Assembly: GCA_947302675.1 (NCBI GenBank) | Contig: CAMYWI010000109.1 | Coordinates: forward strand, 1 to 5,737 | Origin: an uncultured Selenomonadales bacterium | GTDB lineage: Bacteria > Bacillota_C > Negativicutes > Selenomonadales > Selenomonadaceae | Reading direction: 5' to 3' | Length of the DNA stretch: 5,737 nt | Shown: positions 1 to 5,514 of the stretch, one piece after another | Layout: the number at the start of each line of letters is the position of its first letter | Numbering within the stretch: position 1 is the first letter of the stretch | Translations under genes and position numbers: made by a program | Notes under the pieces: model-generated | The model's database searches: none | Seen by the model: only the letters and a program-made list of their open reading frames with translations | What the model was told of the DNA's origin: nothing

Positions 1-4
1 TCCC

Positions 5-481
5 TTACTTAGAATCCTTCTGCAACTTGCGAATAGCGATGTCGAGCGCGGCAATATAGCTATCGACGCCAAAGCCGCAAATTTGCCCCATGACGACCGG
101 CGCAATAACCGATTTATGCCGGAATTCTTCGCGGCGGTGAATGTTCGATAAGTGCAATTCAATCACGGGCACGGGCACGGCGGCTATCGCGTCGCGCAAA
201 GCTATGCTGTAATGCGTTAAAGCTCCGGCGTTAAGCAAAATGAAATCGTAACGCCCGCGAGCTTTTTGAATAGCTTCGACCAATTCGCCTTCAAAATTCG
301 ATTGCAAAAAATCTATCTCGTCGACGCCCGCTTCCTTTGCCCGTTCGCGTAAAATTTCGTTTATGTCGTTTAGCGTCGTTCGTCCGTAAATTTCCGGCTC
401 GCGCGTCCCCAATAAATTTAAGTTCGGTCCGTTCAAAACTAAAATTCGCTTGACGTTCAAGCCGTCATCTTTTGATTGCAA
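5..481 (-). CDS. aroQ: Type II 3-dehydroquinate dehydratase (AroQ)
   Basis: AroQ catalyses the third step of the shikimate pathway, 3-dehydroquinate to 3-dehydroshikimate, as a cytosolic dodecamer. Family motifs run in order: [21 protein letters not shown] (13-33), with N20, the lid arginine R27 and the catalytic tyrosine Y32; [14 protein letters not shown] (59-72); [17 protein letters not shown] (83-99), where the common NPGA is [20 protein letters not shown] (106-121), with E108, the catalytic histidine H110 and R121; and [15 protein letters not shown] (124-138). The 158-residue length is slightly above the usual 140-150 because of the leader MQSKDDG. There is no ATG start: TTG 481 has the best SD, and TTG 460 would give 151 residues. 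The gene overlaps acylphosphatase B by 17 bp. GGGA after the TAA may be the SD of a further gene beyond the edge. Confidence 0.95.
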   Translation of the reverse strand: MQSKDDGLNVKRILVLNGPNLNLLGTREPEIYGRTTLNDINEILRERAKEAGVDEIDFLQSNFEGELVEAIQKARGRYDFILLNAGALTHYSIALRDAIAAVPVPVIELHLSNIHRREEFRHKSVIAPVVMGQICGFGVDSYIAALDIAIRKLQKDSK

Positions 482-785
482 AATCTATCTCCCCTTCCGT
501 AACGGGCAAGTCGACAAGTTCCAAGTTCGTGACGTTAATTCGCCCTTTGCCCTTTTTTATTTTCTCGATAAGCTGTTCGATAATTTGCGACGCGCCTTGC
601 AGTTCCATAGCAACAGAGCCGTCTTTCATATTTTTAATCCAACCCGTCACGCCCAATTCCCGCGCAGAATTCCTGACGAAAACGCGGAAGTGAACGCCCT
701 GAACGCGCCCTTCAGCCCTGCCCGCCTTGCGAACGATATTTTCAACATTGGCGGGCTTGCAATAAAGATTTGTAAGCAGTCCCAT
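465..785 (-). CDS. acyP: Acylphosphatase, tandem copy B
   Basis: This 106-residue paralogue of the gene just upstream is about 65% identical over the shared 94 residues (61 by hand count). The signature [13 protein letters not shown] (25-37) keeps catalytic R34, and [20 protein letters not shown] (45-64) keeps catalytic N52, so it is probably active. The variable residue of the GVxFR loop is histidine (H32) rather than the glycine of copy A. The N-terminal extension is shorter and has lost the MGFWRNIFGG-like segment ([16 protein letters not shown]). The start is ATG with GAGG 7 nt upstream, in the gap after copy A. Its end overlaps aroQ by 17 bp and contains the aroQ ribosome site. The sequence does not show whether the two copies differ in substrate. 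Confidence 0.9.
   Translation of the reverse strand: MGLLTNLYCKPANVENIVRKAGRAEGRVQGVHFRVFVRNSARELGVTGWIKNMKDGSVAMELQGASQIIEQLIEKIKKGKGRINVTNLELVDLPVTEGEIDFAIKR
489..494 (-). promoter_or_regulatory. Ribosome-binding site that sets the TTG start of aroQ
   Basis: GGGGAG on the coding strand lies within the last codons of acylphosphatase copy B, 7 nt upstream of TTG 481. The other in-frame choice, TTG 460, would give a start more typical of the family ([12 protein letters not shown]) but has no comparable SD. Confidence 0.65.
700..735 (-). repeat. 36-bp block shared exactly with 1030-1065 (tandem gene duplication, 330-bp offset)
   Basis: Positions 700-735 and 1030-1065 are identical over 36 bp, and 700-750 against 1030-1080 differ at only three bases. 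The block encodes the N-terminal part of the acylphosphatase domain ([14 protein letters not shown]) in each copy. Other stretches at the same 330-bp offset are also similar but clearly diverged, for example 571-608 against 901-938. Confidence 0.85.
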
Positions 786-794
786 AACTTTTCC

Positions 795-1139
795 TCAATA
801 TCTGATAGCAAATTTATTTTCGCCGGCGACAACGGGCAAGTCGCTTTGTTCAAAGTTGGTGACTTTAATCCAATCGTTGCCGCGCTGAATTTTGGCGATA
901 AGGCGTTCGACAATTTGCGGCTCGCCTTGCAGTTCCATTGTAACGGAGCCGTCGCTCATGTTTTTAACCCAACCGGTTATCCCCATAGCTTTTGCGTTGC
1001 TTTGGACAAAAAATCTAAAGCCGACGCCTTGAACGCGCCCTTCAGCCCTGCCCGCCTTGCGAACGGCATTTTCAACGTTGACCGGCTCGACAGTCTCGGC
1101 GTCCTCCGAACCGCCAAATATATTTCTCCAGAATCCCAT
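795..1139 (-). CDS. acyP: Acylphosphatase, tandem copy A, with N-terminal extension
   Basis: This 114-residue protein carries an acylphosphatase domain from about residue 26. The signature EGRVQGVGFRFFV (33-45) supplies the phosphate-binding loop and catalytic arginine R42. GITGWVKNMSDGSVTMELQG (53-72) supplies the catalytic asparagine N60. These enzymes hydrolyse acyl phosphates such as acetyl phosphate or carbamoyl phosphate in the cytosol; the physiological substrate is rarely known. Typical members are about 90 residues. The extra N-terminus (MGFWRNIFGG then an acidic stretch) looks like a short amphipathic segment plus linker and is absent from standard enzymes. The start is ATG 1139 from SD placement, 20 bp after the transporter gene. 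The TGA stop lies directly before the ribosome site of copy B, 9 bp from its start. Confidence 0.92.
   Translation of the reverse strand: MGFWRNIFGGSEDAETVEPVNVENAVRKAGRAEGRVQGVGFRFFVQSNAKAMGITGWVKNMSDGSVTMELQGEPQIVERLIAKIQRGNDWIKVTNFEQSDLPVVAGENKFAIRY
1030..1065 (-). repeat. Partner of the 36-bp block at 700-735
   Basis: This is the same 36-bp sequence as 700-735, located in acylphosphatase copy A. It covers the region encoding the phosphate-binding loop and the residues just before it. Confidence 0.85.
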
Positions 1140-1148
1140 AATTATCAA

Positions 1149-1154
1149 CTCCTC
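1149..1154 (-). promoter_or_regulatory. Ribosome-binding site fixing the ATG 1139 start of acylphosphatase copy A
   Basis: GAGGAG on the coding strand is 9 nt upstream of ATG 1139. An in-frame TTG at 1148 would touch this site with no spacer, so the longer 117-residue reading is unlikely and the protein should start MGFWRN. Confidence 0.8.
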
Positions 1155-1159
1155 GTCAG

Positions 1160-2080
1160 TTATTGGTTACGTTGACGCGACATGTAATTTGCCGCGATTG
1201 AGCCAGAGATATTGTGCCAGACGCTGAAGATTGCGCTGGGAATTGCAGCCGCCGCGCTGAAATGCGTCATTGCCAGCGACGCCGCCAATCCGGAATTTTG
1301 CATTCCGACTTCGATTGAAATTGCTTTTGTCTTAGCCGTGTTCATGCCGAAAATTTTCGCCGCGCAGTAGCCCAAACCATAACCGCAAAGATTATGCAAC
1401 ATGACAACAAACATCATGATTAAGCCCGTCTGCAAAATTTTTTCTGCGTTCACGCTGACGACGCCGCCAATAATCAGCAAAATTGCGACAATCGACACGA
1501 GCGGCAAAATTTCCGTCACGCGCTTTACGAAATCGGTGAACAGTTGATTGACGAGCAAACCTAGTACAATCGGCGCGACGACCACTTGAACAATCGAAAG
1601 CATCATGTCGACGAACGAGACGTTAATCCACGCGCCCGCTAAAAGCCAAGTCAAAAGCGGCGTGACAATCGGCGCAAGAATCGTTGACGCCATCGACATC
1701 GAAACCGATAATGCTAAATCGCCCTTCGCCAAGTAAGTCATCACGTTCGACGCGGTACCGCCCGGACATGTGCCTACGAGTATCACGCCTGCCGCAAGCT
1801 CAGCCGGCAACTGAAATAAATTCGCAAATCCGAGCGCAAGCAACGGCATTATCGTAAACTGCGCCAAAAGTCCAATCAGCACGTCACGTGGTCGGCGGAA
1901 AATTTCGCGGAAATCTTCGGGCTTGAGCGTCATTCCCATGCCGAACATAATCACGCCCAAAAGAATCGAGATACGCGGTACCACCCATTTGAACGACACA
2001 GGCAAAGTCAGCGCAATAACGGCGACGATTATGGCGAGCAGTGCCATATTCCGCGAAACGAACGTTGAAAAATTTTTCAT
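1160..2080 (-). CDS. BASS-family transporter (bile acid:sodium symporter-like, SBF domain)
   Basis: The 306-residue product is an integral membrane protein with about nine or ten hydrophobic segments, for example near 12-32, 37-55, 68-92, 128-148, 158-185, 190-215 and 217-245. Family hallmarks are the first-half motif GTCPGGTASNVMTYLAKGD (103-121) and the second-half motif IEVGMQNSGLA (about 256-266), which lie at the crossover and sodium-site region in this fold. FGMGMTLKPEDF (46-57) is also typical of the bacterial YocS/PanS-like branch. Such proteins carry organic anions, often with sodium; the substrate cannot be read from the sequence, and bile acids should not be assumed. The start is ATG, with GAGG 8 nt upstream overlapping the end of the U32 gene, which stops 3 bp earlier. 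The C-terminus is a short charged tail. Confidence 0.9.
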   Translation of the reverse strand: MKNFSTFVSRNMALLAIIVAVIALTLPVSFKWVVPRISILLGVIMFGMGMTLKPEDFREIFRRPRDVLIGLLAQFTIMPLLALGFANLFQLPAELAAGVILVGTCPGGTASNVMTYLAKGDLALSVSMSMASTILAPIVTPLLTWLLAGAWINVSFVDMMLSIVQVVVAPIVLGLLVNQLFTDFVKRVTEILPLVSIVAILLIIGGVVSVNAEKILQTGLIMMFVVMLHNLCGYGLGYCAAKIFGMNTAKTKAISIEVGMQNSGLAASLAMTHFSAAAAIPSAIFSVWHNISGSIAANYMSRQRNQ

Positions 2081-2083
2081 GAA

Positions 2084-3298
2084 TCAAACCTCACGCATCA
2101 GAGACCAAGTTTCTACGGGGTCGGCGACGGGAATTTTCACGATTTGTTGAGCGTGCGGCGCAGATGAAATTTCTAAGCCGTCCGCGTCGCGCATTGCAGT
2201 TATCGTCTGCGAAAAAGTTTTGCCATGCGGTTGAAAAAATTCCACGCGCTCGCCGATTGCAAATTTGCCGCGCTGTTCAATAGTCGCCGTCATAGTGCTT
2301 GCGTCGAAGGCGCGAACGATTCCCAAAAAGTTTGACGAACGACTTGGCTTTGACATGTCGTAAATTTCAGTCGGTTTGCCGTCGCTCATGAAAAATCCGC
2401 TTGTGTACGGTCGGTGCGCAATCTTATTCAATTCGTCGAGCCACTCGCTACGAATTTCAAACGCGCCGTCGAAATATGAATCAATCGCCGCCCGATAAAC
2501 TTTCACGACGCCCGCCACATAATTAACGCTTTTCATGCGCCCTTCAATTTTTAAACTCGTCACGCCGCTTTCAATCACCTTGTCGAGGTACGGCAACAAG
2601 CACAAGTCTTTTGAGTTCATAACGTAGGAGCCGCGCTCGTCCTCGCCTATTGGAAAATATTCGCCTGGTCGCGTCTCCTCGACGAGATTATATTTCCAGC
2701 GGCATGAATGAGTACACGCGCCTTGATTGCCGTCGCGCCCCGTCAAAAATTTCGACAGCCAACACCGCCCCGAATACGATATGCACATTGCCCCGTGAAC
2801 GAAAATTTCTAACTCAGCCGCGCAGTTCGCTTTAATCTCCGAAATTTCTGCGCAGGTTAGCTCACGTGCCAAAACAATTCTGCTTGCGCCCAAGTCGTGG
2901 AAAAATTTCGCCGCTCGCCAATTCGTAACGTTCGCTTGCGTGCTAATGTGAATTTTTAAATTGGTCAGCTCCCTAGCCAAACTCAAGACGCCTAAATCAG
3001 AAACTAAAATTGCGTCGACGCCTGCGCGGTCAAGAAATTGCAGATAATCGGCAAGCTCGGTAATGTCTTTGTTATGCGCGAAAATATTCACCGCCGCATA
3101 AATTTTCTTGTTGTGCGCGTGCGTGAAGTCAACCGCCCGTAAAATTTCGTCGCGGCTGAAGTTATCGCCGAACGCCCGCAAGCTGAAATTTTTCCCGCCG
3201 AAATAAACTGCGTCCGCGCCGTAAATCAACGCCGCTTGCAACTTCTCAAAATTTCCTGCAGGTGCTAAAAGTTCCGGTTTAACGATATTTGTTGACAA
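2084..3298 (-). CDS. trhP: Peptidase U32 family protein, TrhP-like (tRNA uridine-34 hydroxylation)
   Basis: This is a full-length 404-residue U32 protein. The TIM-barrel-like part begins PELLAPAGNFEKLQAALIYGADAVYFGG (8-35). The U32 signature ELEIFVHGAMCISYSGRC lies at 162-179, followed by GACTHSCRW (193-201). Cysteines 172, 179, 195 and 199 fit the four iron-sulfur ligands of the family. SLKIEGRMKSVNYVAGVVKVYR (248-269) is another conserved block, and a beta-rich C-terminal domain follows (about 322-404). Although named peptidases, relatives such as TrhP and RlhA use prephenate-dependent chemistry to hydroxylate RNA. The position next to mltG matches B. subtilis yrrO (TrhP2), so ho5U34 formation in tRNA is the likely role. 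RlhA-type rRNA hydroxylation remains possible. The start is TTG and the gene overlaps mltG by 20 bp. Confidence 0.88.
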   Translation of the reverse strand: MSTNIVKPELLAPAGNFEKLQAALIYGADAVYFGGKNFSLRAFGDNFSRDEILRAVDFTHAHNKKIYAAVNIFAHNKDITELADYLQFLDRAGVDAILVSDLGVLSLARELTNLKIHISTQANVTNWRAAKFFHDLGASRIVLARELTCAEISEIKANCAAELEIFVHGAMCISYSGRCWLSKFLTGRDGNQGACTHSCRWKYNLVEETRPGEYFPIGEDERGSYVMNSKDLCLLPYLDKVIESGVTSLKIEGRMKSVNYVAGVVKVYRAAIDSYFDGAFEIRSEWLDELNKIAHRPYTSGFFMSDGKPTEIYDMSKPSRSSNFLGIVRAFDASTMTATIEQRGKFAIGERVEFFQPHGKTFSQTITAMRDADGLEISSAPHAQQIVKIPVADPVETWSLMREV

Positions 3299-4448
3299 GA
3301 TTTAAATGCTCCTCGTAAGTGTAGGCGTAATGATTATGTCCGCTCCGGTCGGCGACGAAGTAAAGATAATCGGTGTCTGCAGGGTGCAAGACAGCCTCAA
3401 TCGCCGCCATTCCCGGATTAGCAATCGGACCCGGCGGAAGTCCCGCGTGCTGATAGGTGTTGTAGGGCGAATCAATTTGCGTGTCCTCAATCGTGACGTC
3501 CTCTTTTGGCGTGTCCATTAAATATTGTAACGTCGCGTCGGTCTGGAGCGGCATATTTAATTTTAATCGCTTCAACAAAACTTGCGCGACAATCGCTCTG
3601 TCTTCCGGAAATCTAACTTCGCGCTCGACAAGTGACGCCAATGTTATCAAGTCGTAAATCGACAAATCCATTTTCGCGGCTTGCGCCCGCATTGACGCCG
3701 TTAATTTTTCGTCAAAGGTATTCGCCATTAAACTTAAAATTTCATCAATCTCAACGTCATTTTCGACCGTGTAAGTATCGGGGAAAAGAAAGCCTTCCGC
3801 CGCGAAGAATACATCTTTATGCTTTTTCATGTAGTCGTAAGGCGTGAAATTTTCAGCCGCTTGAAGGAATTCTTCTTTGTCGGCAAGGTCGAGATTATAA
3901 AGCCGCTCGGCAATGTCCTTGACGCCAAAACCTTCCGGAACGGTGAATTGCACAAGCCTTTTCTCGCCCGTCAAAAGTTTATTGAAAACTTCATCGTCAC
4001 TCATGCCAACCGTAAACGTATAGGAACCTGGACGGAGTTTATCATCGTAGCCGTAAATCCGCGCCCAAATTCTAAATTTCAAGGTGCTGTTGATAACGTC
4101 CTTTTCCGCCAGTCTGTCAGCAATTTCCGCTGTCGAAAGTCCTTCGCGAATTTTGACGGTAACTCTTTTTTCTTCATCAGCGGGCGAAGTTGTCGCGGTC
4201 TCAGTTGAAATTGGCTTGCTAATGTGCGCAACTGTCGGGTCGGCGAAAATTAAAACCGCGCCGATAACCAATATGCAAAAGAAAACTGCGCCCGCCACGC
4301 TCGCGACGTATTTAAAAGAAATTTCTTCCTTAAAGCCGCTAACTAAAGATTCGTGCAATCTTTTAAGCACGGAAGGTTTTCTTTCTGAGCGTCGGGAAGG
4401 GATTTTACTTTCTTCGCCTGAAAAATTTTTATCATCGGGTTCGTTCAT
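3279..4448 (-). CDS. mltG: Endolytic murein transglycosylase MltG (YceG-like)
   Basis: MltG cleaves nascent glycan strands at the membrane and is thought to set the length of peptidoglycan chains. This 389-residue copy has a charged cytoplasmic tail (1-46), a single membrane span (about 47-68) and a low-complexity linker. A LysM-like region follows (about 96-163, containing VKIREGLSTAEIADRL and LRPGSYTF). The catalytic YceG domain includes EGFLFPDTYTV (218-228), LITLASLVEREV (268-279), LQTDATLQYL (301-310) and the SPYNTY...GLPPGPIANPG stretch (327-346). E275 in LVEREV matches the catalytic glutamate (E218 in E. coli) by inspection. The family core looks complete. The ATG overlaps the DUF1292 stop and has only a weak SD, so translation probably depends on coupling. 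Being co-transcribed with ireB places two cell-wall functions in one operon. Confidence 0.95.
   Translation of the reverse strand: MNEPDDKNFSGEESKIPSRRSERKPSVLKRLHESLVSGFKEEISFKYVASVAGAVFFCILVIGAVLIFADPTVAHISKPISTETATTSPADEEKRVTVKIREGLSTAEIADRLAEKDVINSTLKFRIWARIYGYDDKLRPGSYTFTVGMSDDEVFNKLLTGEKRLVQFTVPEGFGVKDIAERLYNLDLADKEEFLQAAENFTPYDYMKKHKDVFFAAEGFLFPDTYTVENDVEIDEILSLMANTFDEKLTASMRAQAAKMDLSIYDLITLASLVEREVRFPEDRAIVAQVLLKRLKLNMPLQTDATLQYLMDTPKEDVTIEDTQIDSPYNTYQHAGLPPGPIANPGMAAIEAVLHPADTDYLYFVADRSGHNHYAYTYEEHLNLVNKYR
3309..3314 (-). promoter_or_regulatory. Ribosome-binding site that sets the TTG start of the U32 gene
   Basis: GAGGAG on the coding strand lies inside the mltG reading frame, 10 nt upstream of TTG 3298. 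The reading frame has a stop (TAA) just before this TTG, and no ATG, GTG or TTG follows near enough to keep the conserved PELLAPAGN start, so TTG is effectively the only option. Confidence 0.75.
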
Positions 4449-4750
4449 ACTTCTTCATCCGAAAGTTGTTCGTAAGCCGCTTGAACTCTTTCAAACTCCT
4501 CATCAGTTGGCTCGACGTATTCTTCCTGCCCGTCCTCGTTGACTATAATTTTTGCAATGATAACGTCGTCATCTTCGCAGCCGCAATCGCAGCCGTGCTC
4601 GTGGTCGTCGTCCTTAATCTCAACAAGCAATGCAAAATTTTCTCCTCCGACGGGGATAATCATTTCCTCGACGTAGTAGAAAACGTTGCCGTCTTCGTCC
4701 GTCATCTCGATTACAATATCATCGTCTAAATTTTCTTCCGGTTTATTCAT
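4445..4750 (-). CDS. DUF1292 (YrzB-like) acidic protein with a His/Cys cluster
   Basis: The protein is 101 residues from ATG 4750 and very acidic. Its opening IVIEMTDEDGNVFYYVEEMIIPVGGENFALL (12-42) and the later AKIIVNEDGQEEYVEPTDEEFERVQAAY (66-93) have the layout of the DUF1292 family, which has no established function. Position also supports this: DUF1292 genes commonly lie between ruvX and mltG in Bacillota. Between the two halves sits DDDHEHGCDCGCEDDD (47-62), with H50, H52, C54, C56 and C58 close together, which suggests metal binding; this is inference. There is no signal peptide or membrane segment. The gene starts 16 bp after ruvX and ends in a 4-bp ATGA overlap with mltG, indicating coupled expression. 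Confidence 0.88.
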   Translation of the reverse strand: MNKPEENLDDDIVIEMTDEDGNVFYYVEEMIIPVGGENFALLVEIKDDDHEHGCDCGCEDDDVIIAKIIVNEDGQEEYVEPTDEEFERVQAAYEQLSDEEV

Positions 4751-4778
4751 TCCTAATTCCTCATTCCTAACTCCTAAT
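4751..4778 (-). repeat. Four-unit heptanucleotide tandem repeat forming the DUF1292 ribosome-binding region
   Basis: On the coding strand four 7-bp units follow without gaps: ATTAGGA (4778-4772), GTTAGGA (4771-4765), ATGAGGA (4764-4758) and ATTAGGA (4757-4751). The ATG of the DUF1292 gene comes next (4750-4748). Each unit contains AGGA, so the array is a row of SD cores. The third unit gives GAGGA with the ideal 7-nt spacer; the fourth abuts the ATG and is too close. The first two units also encode the RuvX C-terminus and supply its TAG stop. This placement is the reason for choosing ATG 4750 over the upstream TTG at 4786, which would lie in ruvX. Confidence 0.85.
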
Positions 4779-5183
4779 TGAATCAAGCCAGCCCTGCAAG
4801 ATATACACTGCCGCCATTTTGTCGATAACTTTCTTGCGTTTCTTGCGACTTAAATCCGCCTCGATAAGCGAACGGCTCGCCGCAACCGTGCTCAATCGTT
4901 CGTCCCAAAAAATTTGCTGAACGTCGGGAAATGCCGCGCAGATTTTCGCCGCAAATTTCTTTACAAGCTCGCAACGGGTGCCCTCGCTACCGTCCATATT
5001 TTTAGGCAGTCCGATAACAAAAGTTGTCGCTTCGTACTGCGTCAAAAGTTCGCCGAGCCGTTTCAAATCATCTTTGTTGGAAGTCCGGCGGATTGTCTCG
5101 ACGCCCTGCGCGGTTATGCCGAGTAAATCGCTTGCCGCAACGCCGATTGTTTTATCGCCAATGTCAAGGGCAAGTGCTCTCAC
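4767..5183 (-). CDS. ruvX: RuvX/YqgF: putative Holliday-junction resolvase / pre-16S rRNA nuclease
   Basis: The 138-residue length is normal for this RNase H-fold family. Visible motifs are the first acidic strand LALDIGDKTIGVA (D7), the VIGLPKNMDGSEG loop (56-68), DERLSTVAA (94-102) and the C-terminal KKVIDKMAAVYILQGWLD (117-134), with D121 as the last acidic position. YqgF proteins are proposed to resolve Holliday junctions and are reported to act in 16S rRNA 5'-end maturation; the sequence cannot separate these roles. The family's GxKR is GDKT here (T12), a small departure. The start is GTG, with an excellent GGAGG site 7 nt upstream, inside the end of ireB, so translation is probably coupled. 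The last codons and the TAG stop fall within a 7-bp repeat described separately. Confidence 0.93.
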   Translation of the reverse strand: MRALALDIGDKTIGVAASDLLGITAQGVETIRRTSNKDDLKRLGELLTQYEATTFVIGLPKNMDGSEGTRCELVKKFAAKICAAFPDVQQIFWDERLSTVAASRSLIEADLSRKKRKKVIDKMAAVYILQGWLDSIRS

Positions 5184-5458
5184 TTTTTGCCCTCCAAATG
5201 CGCAAGATATGTCCGCACGAGTTCTTCTAAAAGTTCGTCACGTTCGACCTTGCGAATTTTACTGCGCGCCTCAAGATGGCTCGTCACGTAGGCGGGGTCG
5301 CCGCTCAAAAGATAGCCAACCAGTTGGTGCACGGGATTATAGCCCTTTTCGGTCATTGCTTTGTATGCGTTCTTGATAACTTTTTCTGCGCGATTTTCTT
5401 CCACGCCAAAATTAAACATGCGCGTCTCGTCGCCGACCGTTTTGGTCTCGTCGCTCAT
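5180..5458 (-). CDS. ireB: IreB/ReoM family regulatory phosphoprotein (UPF0297)
   Basis: This 92-residue protein carries the family core nearly intact: DETRMF (10-15), EKGYNPVHQLVGYLLSGDPAYVTSH (37-61), AR..IRK.ERDELLEELV (64-81) and a terminal YL segment. Family members are small cytosolic proteins. In Enterococcus IreB, and in Listeria ReoM, they are phosphorylated on an N-terminal threonine by a PASTA Ser/Thr kinase. ReoM links that signal to ClpCP-dependent degradation of MurA, and so to peptidoglycan synthesis. The threonine in DETRMF (T12) aligns with the known phosphosite region; T5 and T7 are extra candidates in a slightly longer N-terminus. The start is ATG, preceded by GGGAG with a 7-nt spacer. 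It is the first gene after the promoter, and its TGA overlaps the ruvX GTG (4-bp overlap). Confidence 0.95.
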   Translation of the reverse strand: MSDETKTVGDETRMFNFGVEENRAEKVIKNAYKAMTEKGYNPVHQLVGYLLSGDPAYVTSHLEARSKIRKVERDELLEELVRTYLAHLEGKK

Positions 5459-5485
5459 CTTATCACTCCCTAAAATTTTTCAAGC

Positions 5486-5514
5486 ATTGTACAACAAAAA
5501 ACCGGCAAGTGCAA
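5486..5514 (-). promoter_or_regulatory. Probable sigma-A promoter of the ireB operon
   Basis: The minus strand has TACAAT (5491-5486), five of six matches to the TATAAT consensus. A candidate -35 TTGCAC (5514-5509) sits exactly 17 bp upstream; it matches only the TTG half of TTGACA. Transcription would begin near 5479, leaving a leader of roughly 20 nt before the ireB start, enough for the GGGAG ribosome site at 5470-5466. The -35 box lies in the descending arm of the upstream terminator and the U-tract forms part of the spacer. The -10 is convincing; the -35 is weak. Confidence 0.6.

Noticed and set aside
686..691. Histidine in the GVxFR loop of acylphosphatase copy B as a sign of lost activity
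   Set aside because: That position varies in the family, and the catalytic Arg and Asn are both present.
1140..1148. Three extra residues (MII) on acylphosphatase copy A from TTG 1148
   Set aside because: The TTG touches the SD with no spacer; ATG 1139 is correctly placed.
1140..1159. Possible internal promoter or terminator between the transporter and acylphosphatase A
   Set aside because: The gap is only 20 bp and contains an SD but no hairpin with a T-run and no -10/-35 pair.
450..1175. Plus-strand reading frame of 241 codons with an internal repeat ([11 protein letters not shown] twice)
   Set aside because: It is antisense to the two acylphosphatases and the start of aroQ. Its internal repeat simply mirrors the gene duplication, and it has no family resemblance.
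4084..4542. Plus-strand reading frame of 152 codons
   Set aside because: It lies opposite mltG and DUF1292, which have clear motifs and coupled starts; it has no recognisable domain.
4751..4786. N-terminal extension IQLGVRNEELGMN of the DUF1292 protein from TTG 4786
   Set aside because: It is the translation of the heptamer repeat inside ruvX; ATG 4750 has the proper SD and gives the family-like start.
4978..5376. Plus-strand reading frame of 132 codons
   Set aside because: It is opposite ruvX and ireB, both strongly conserved families, so it is a shadow.
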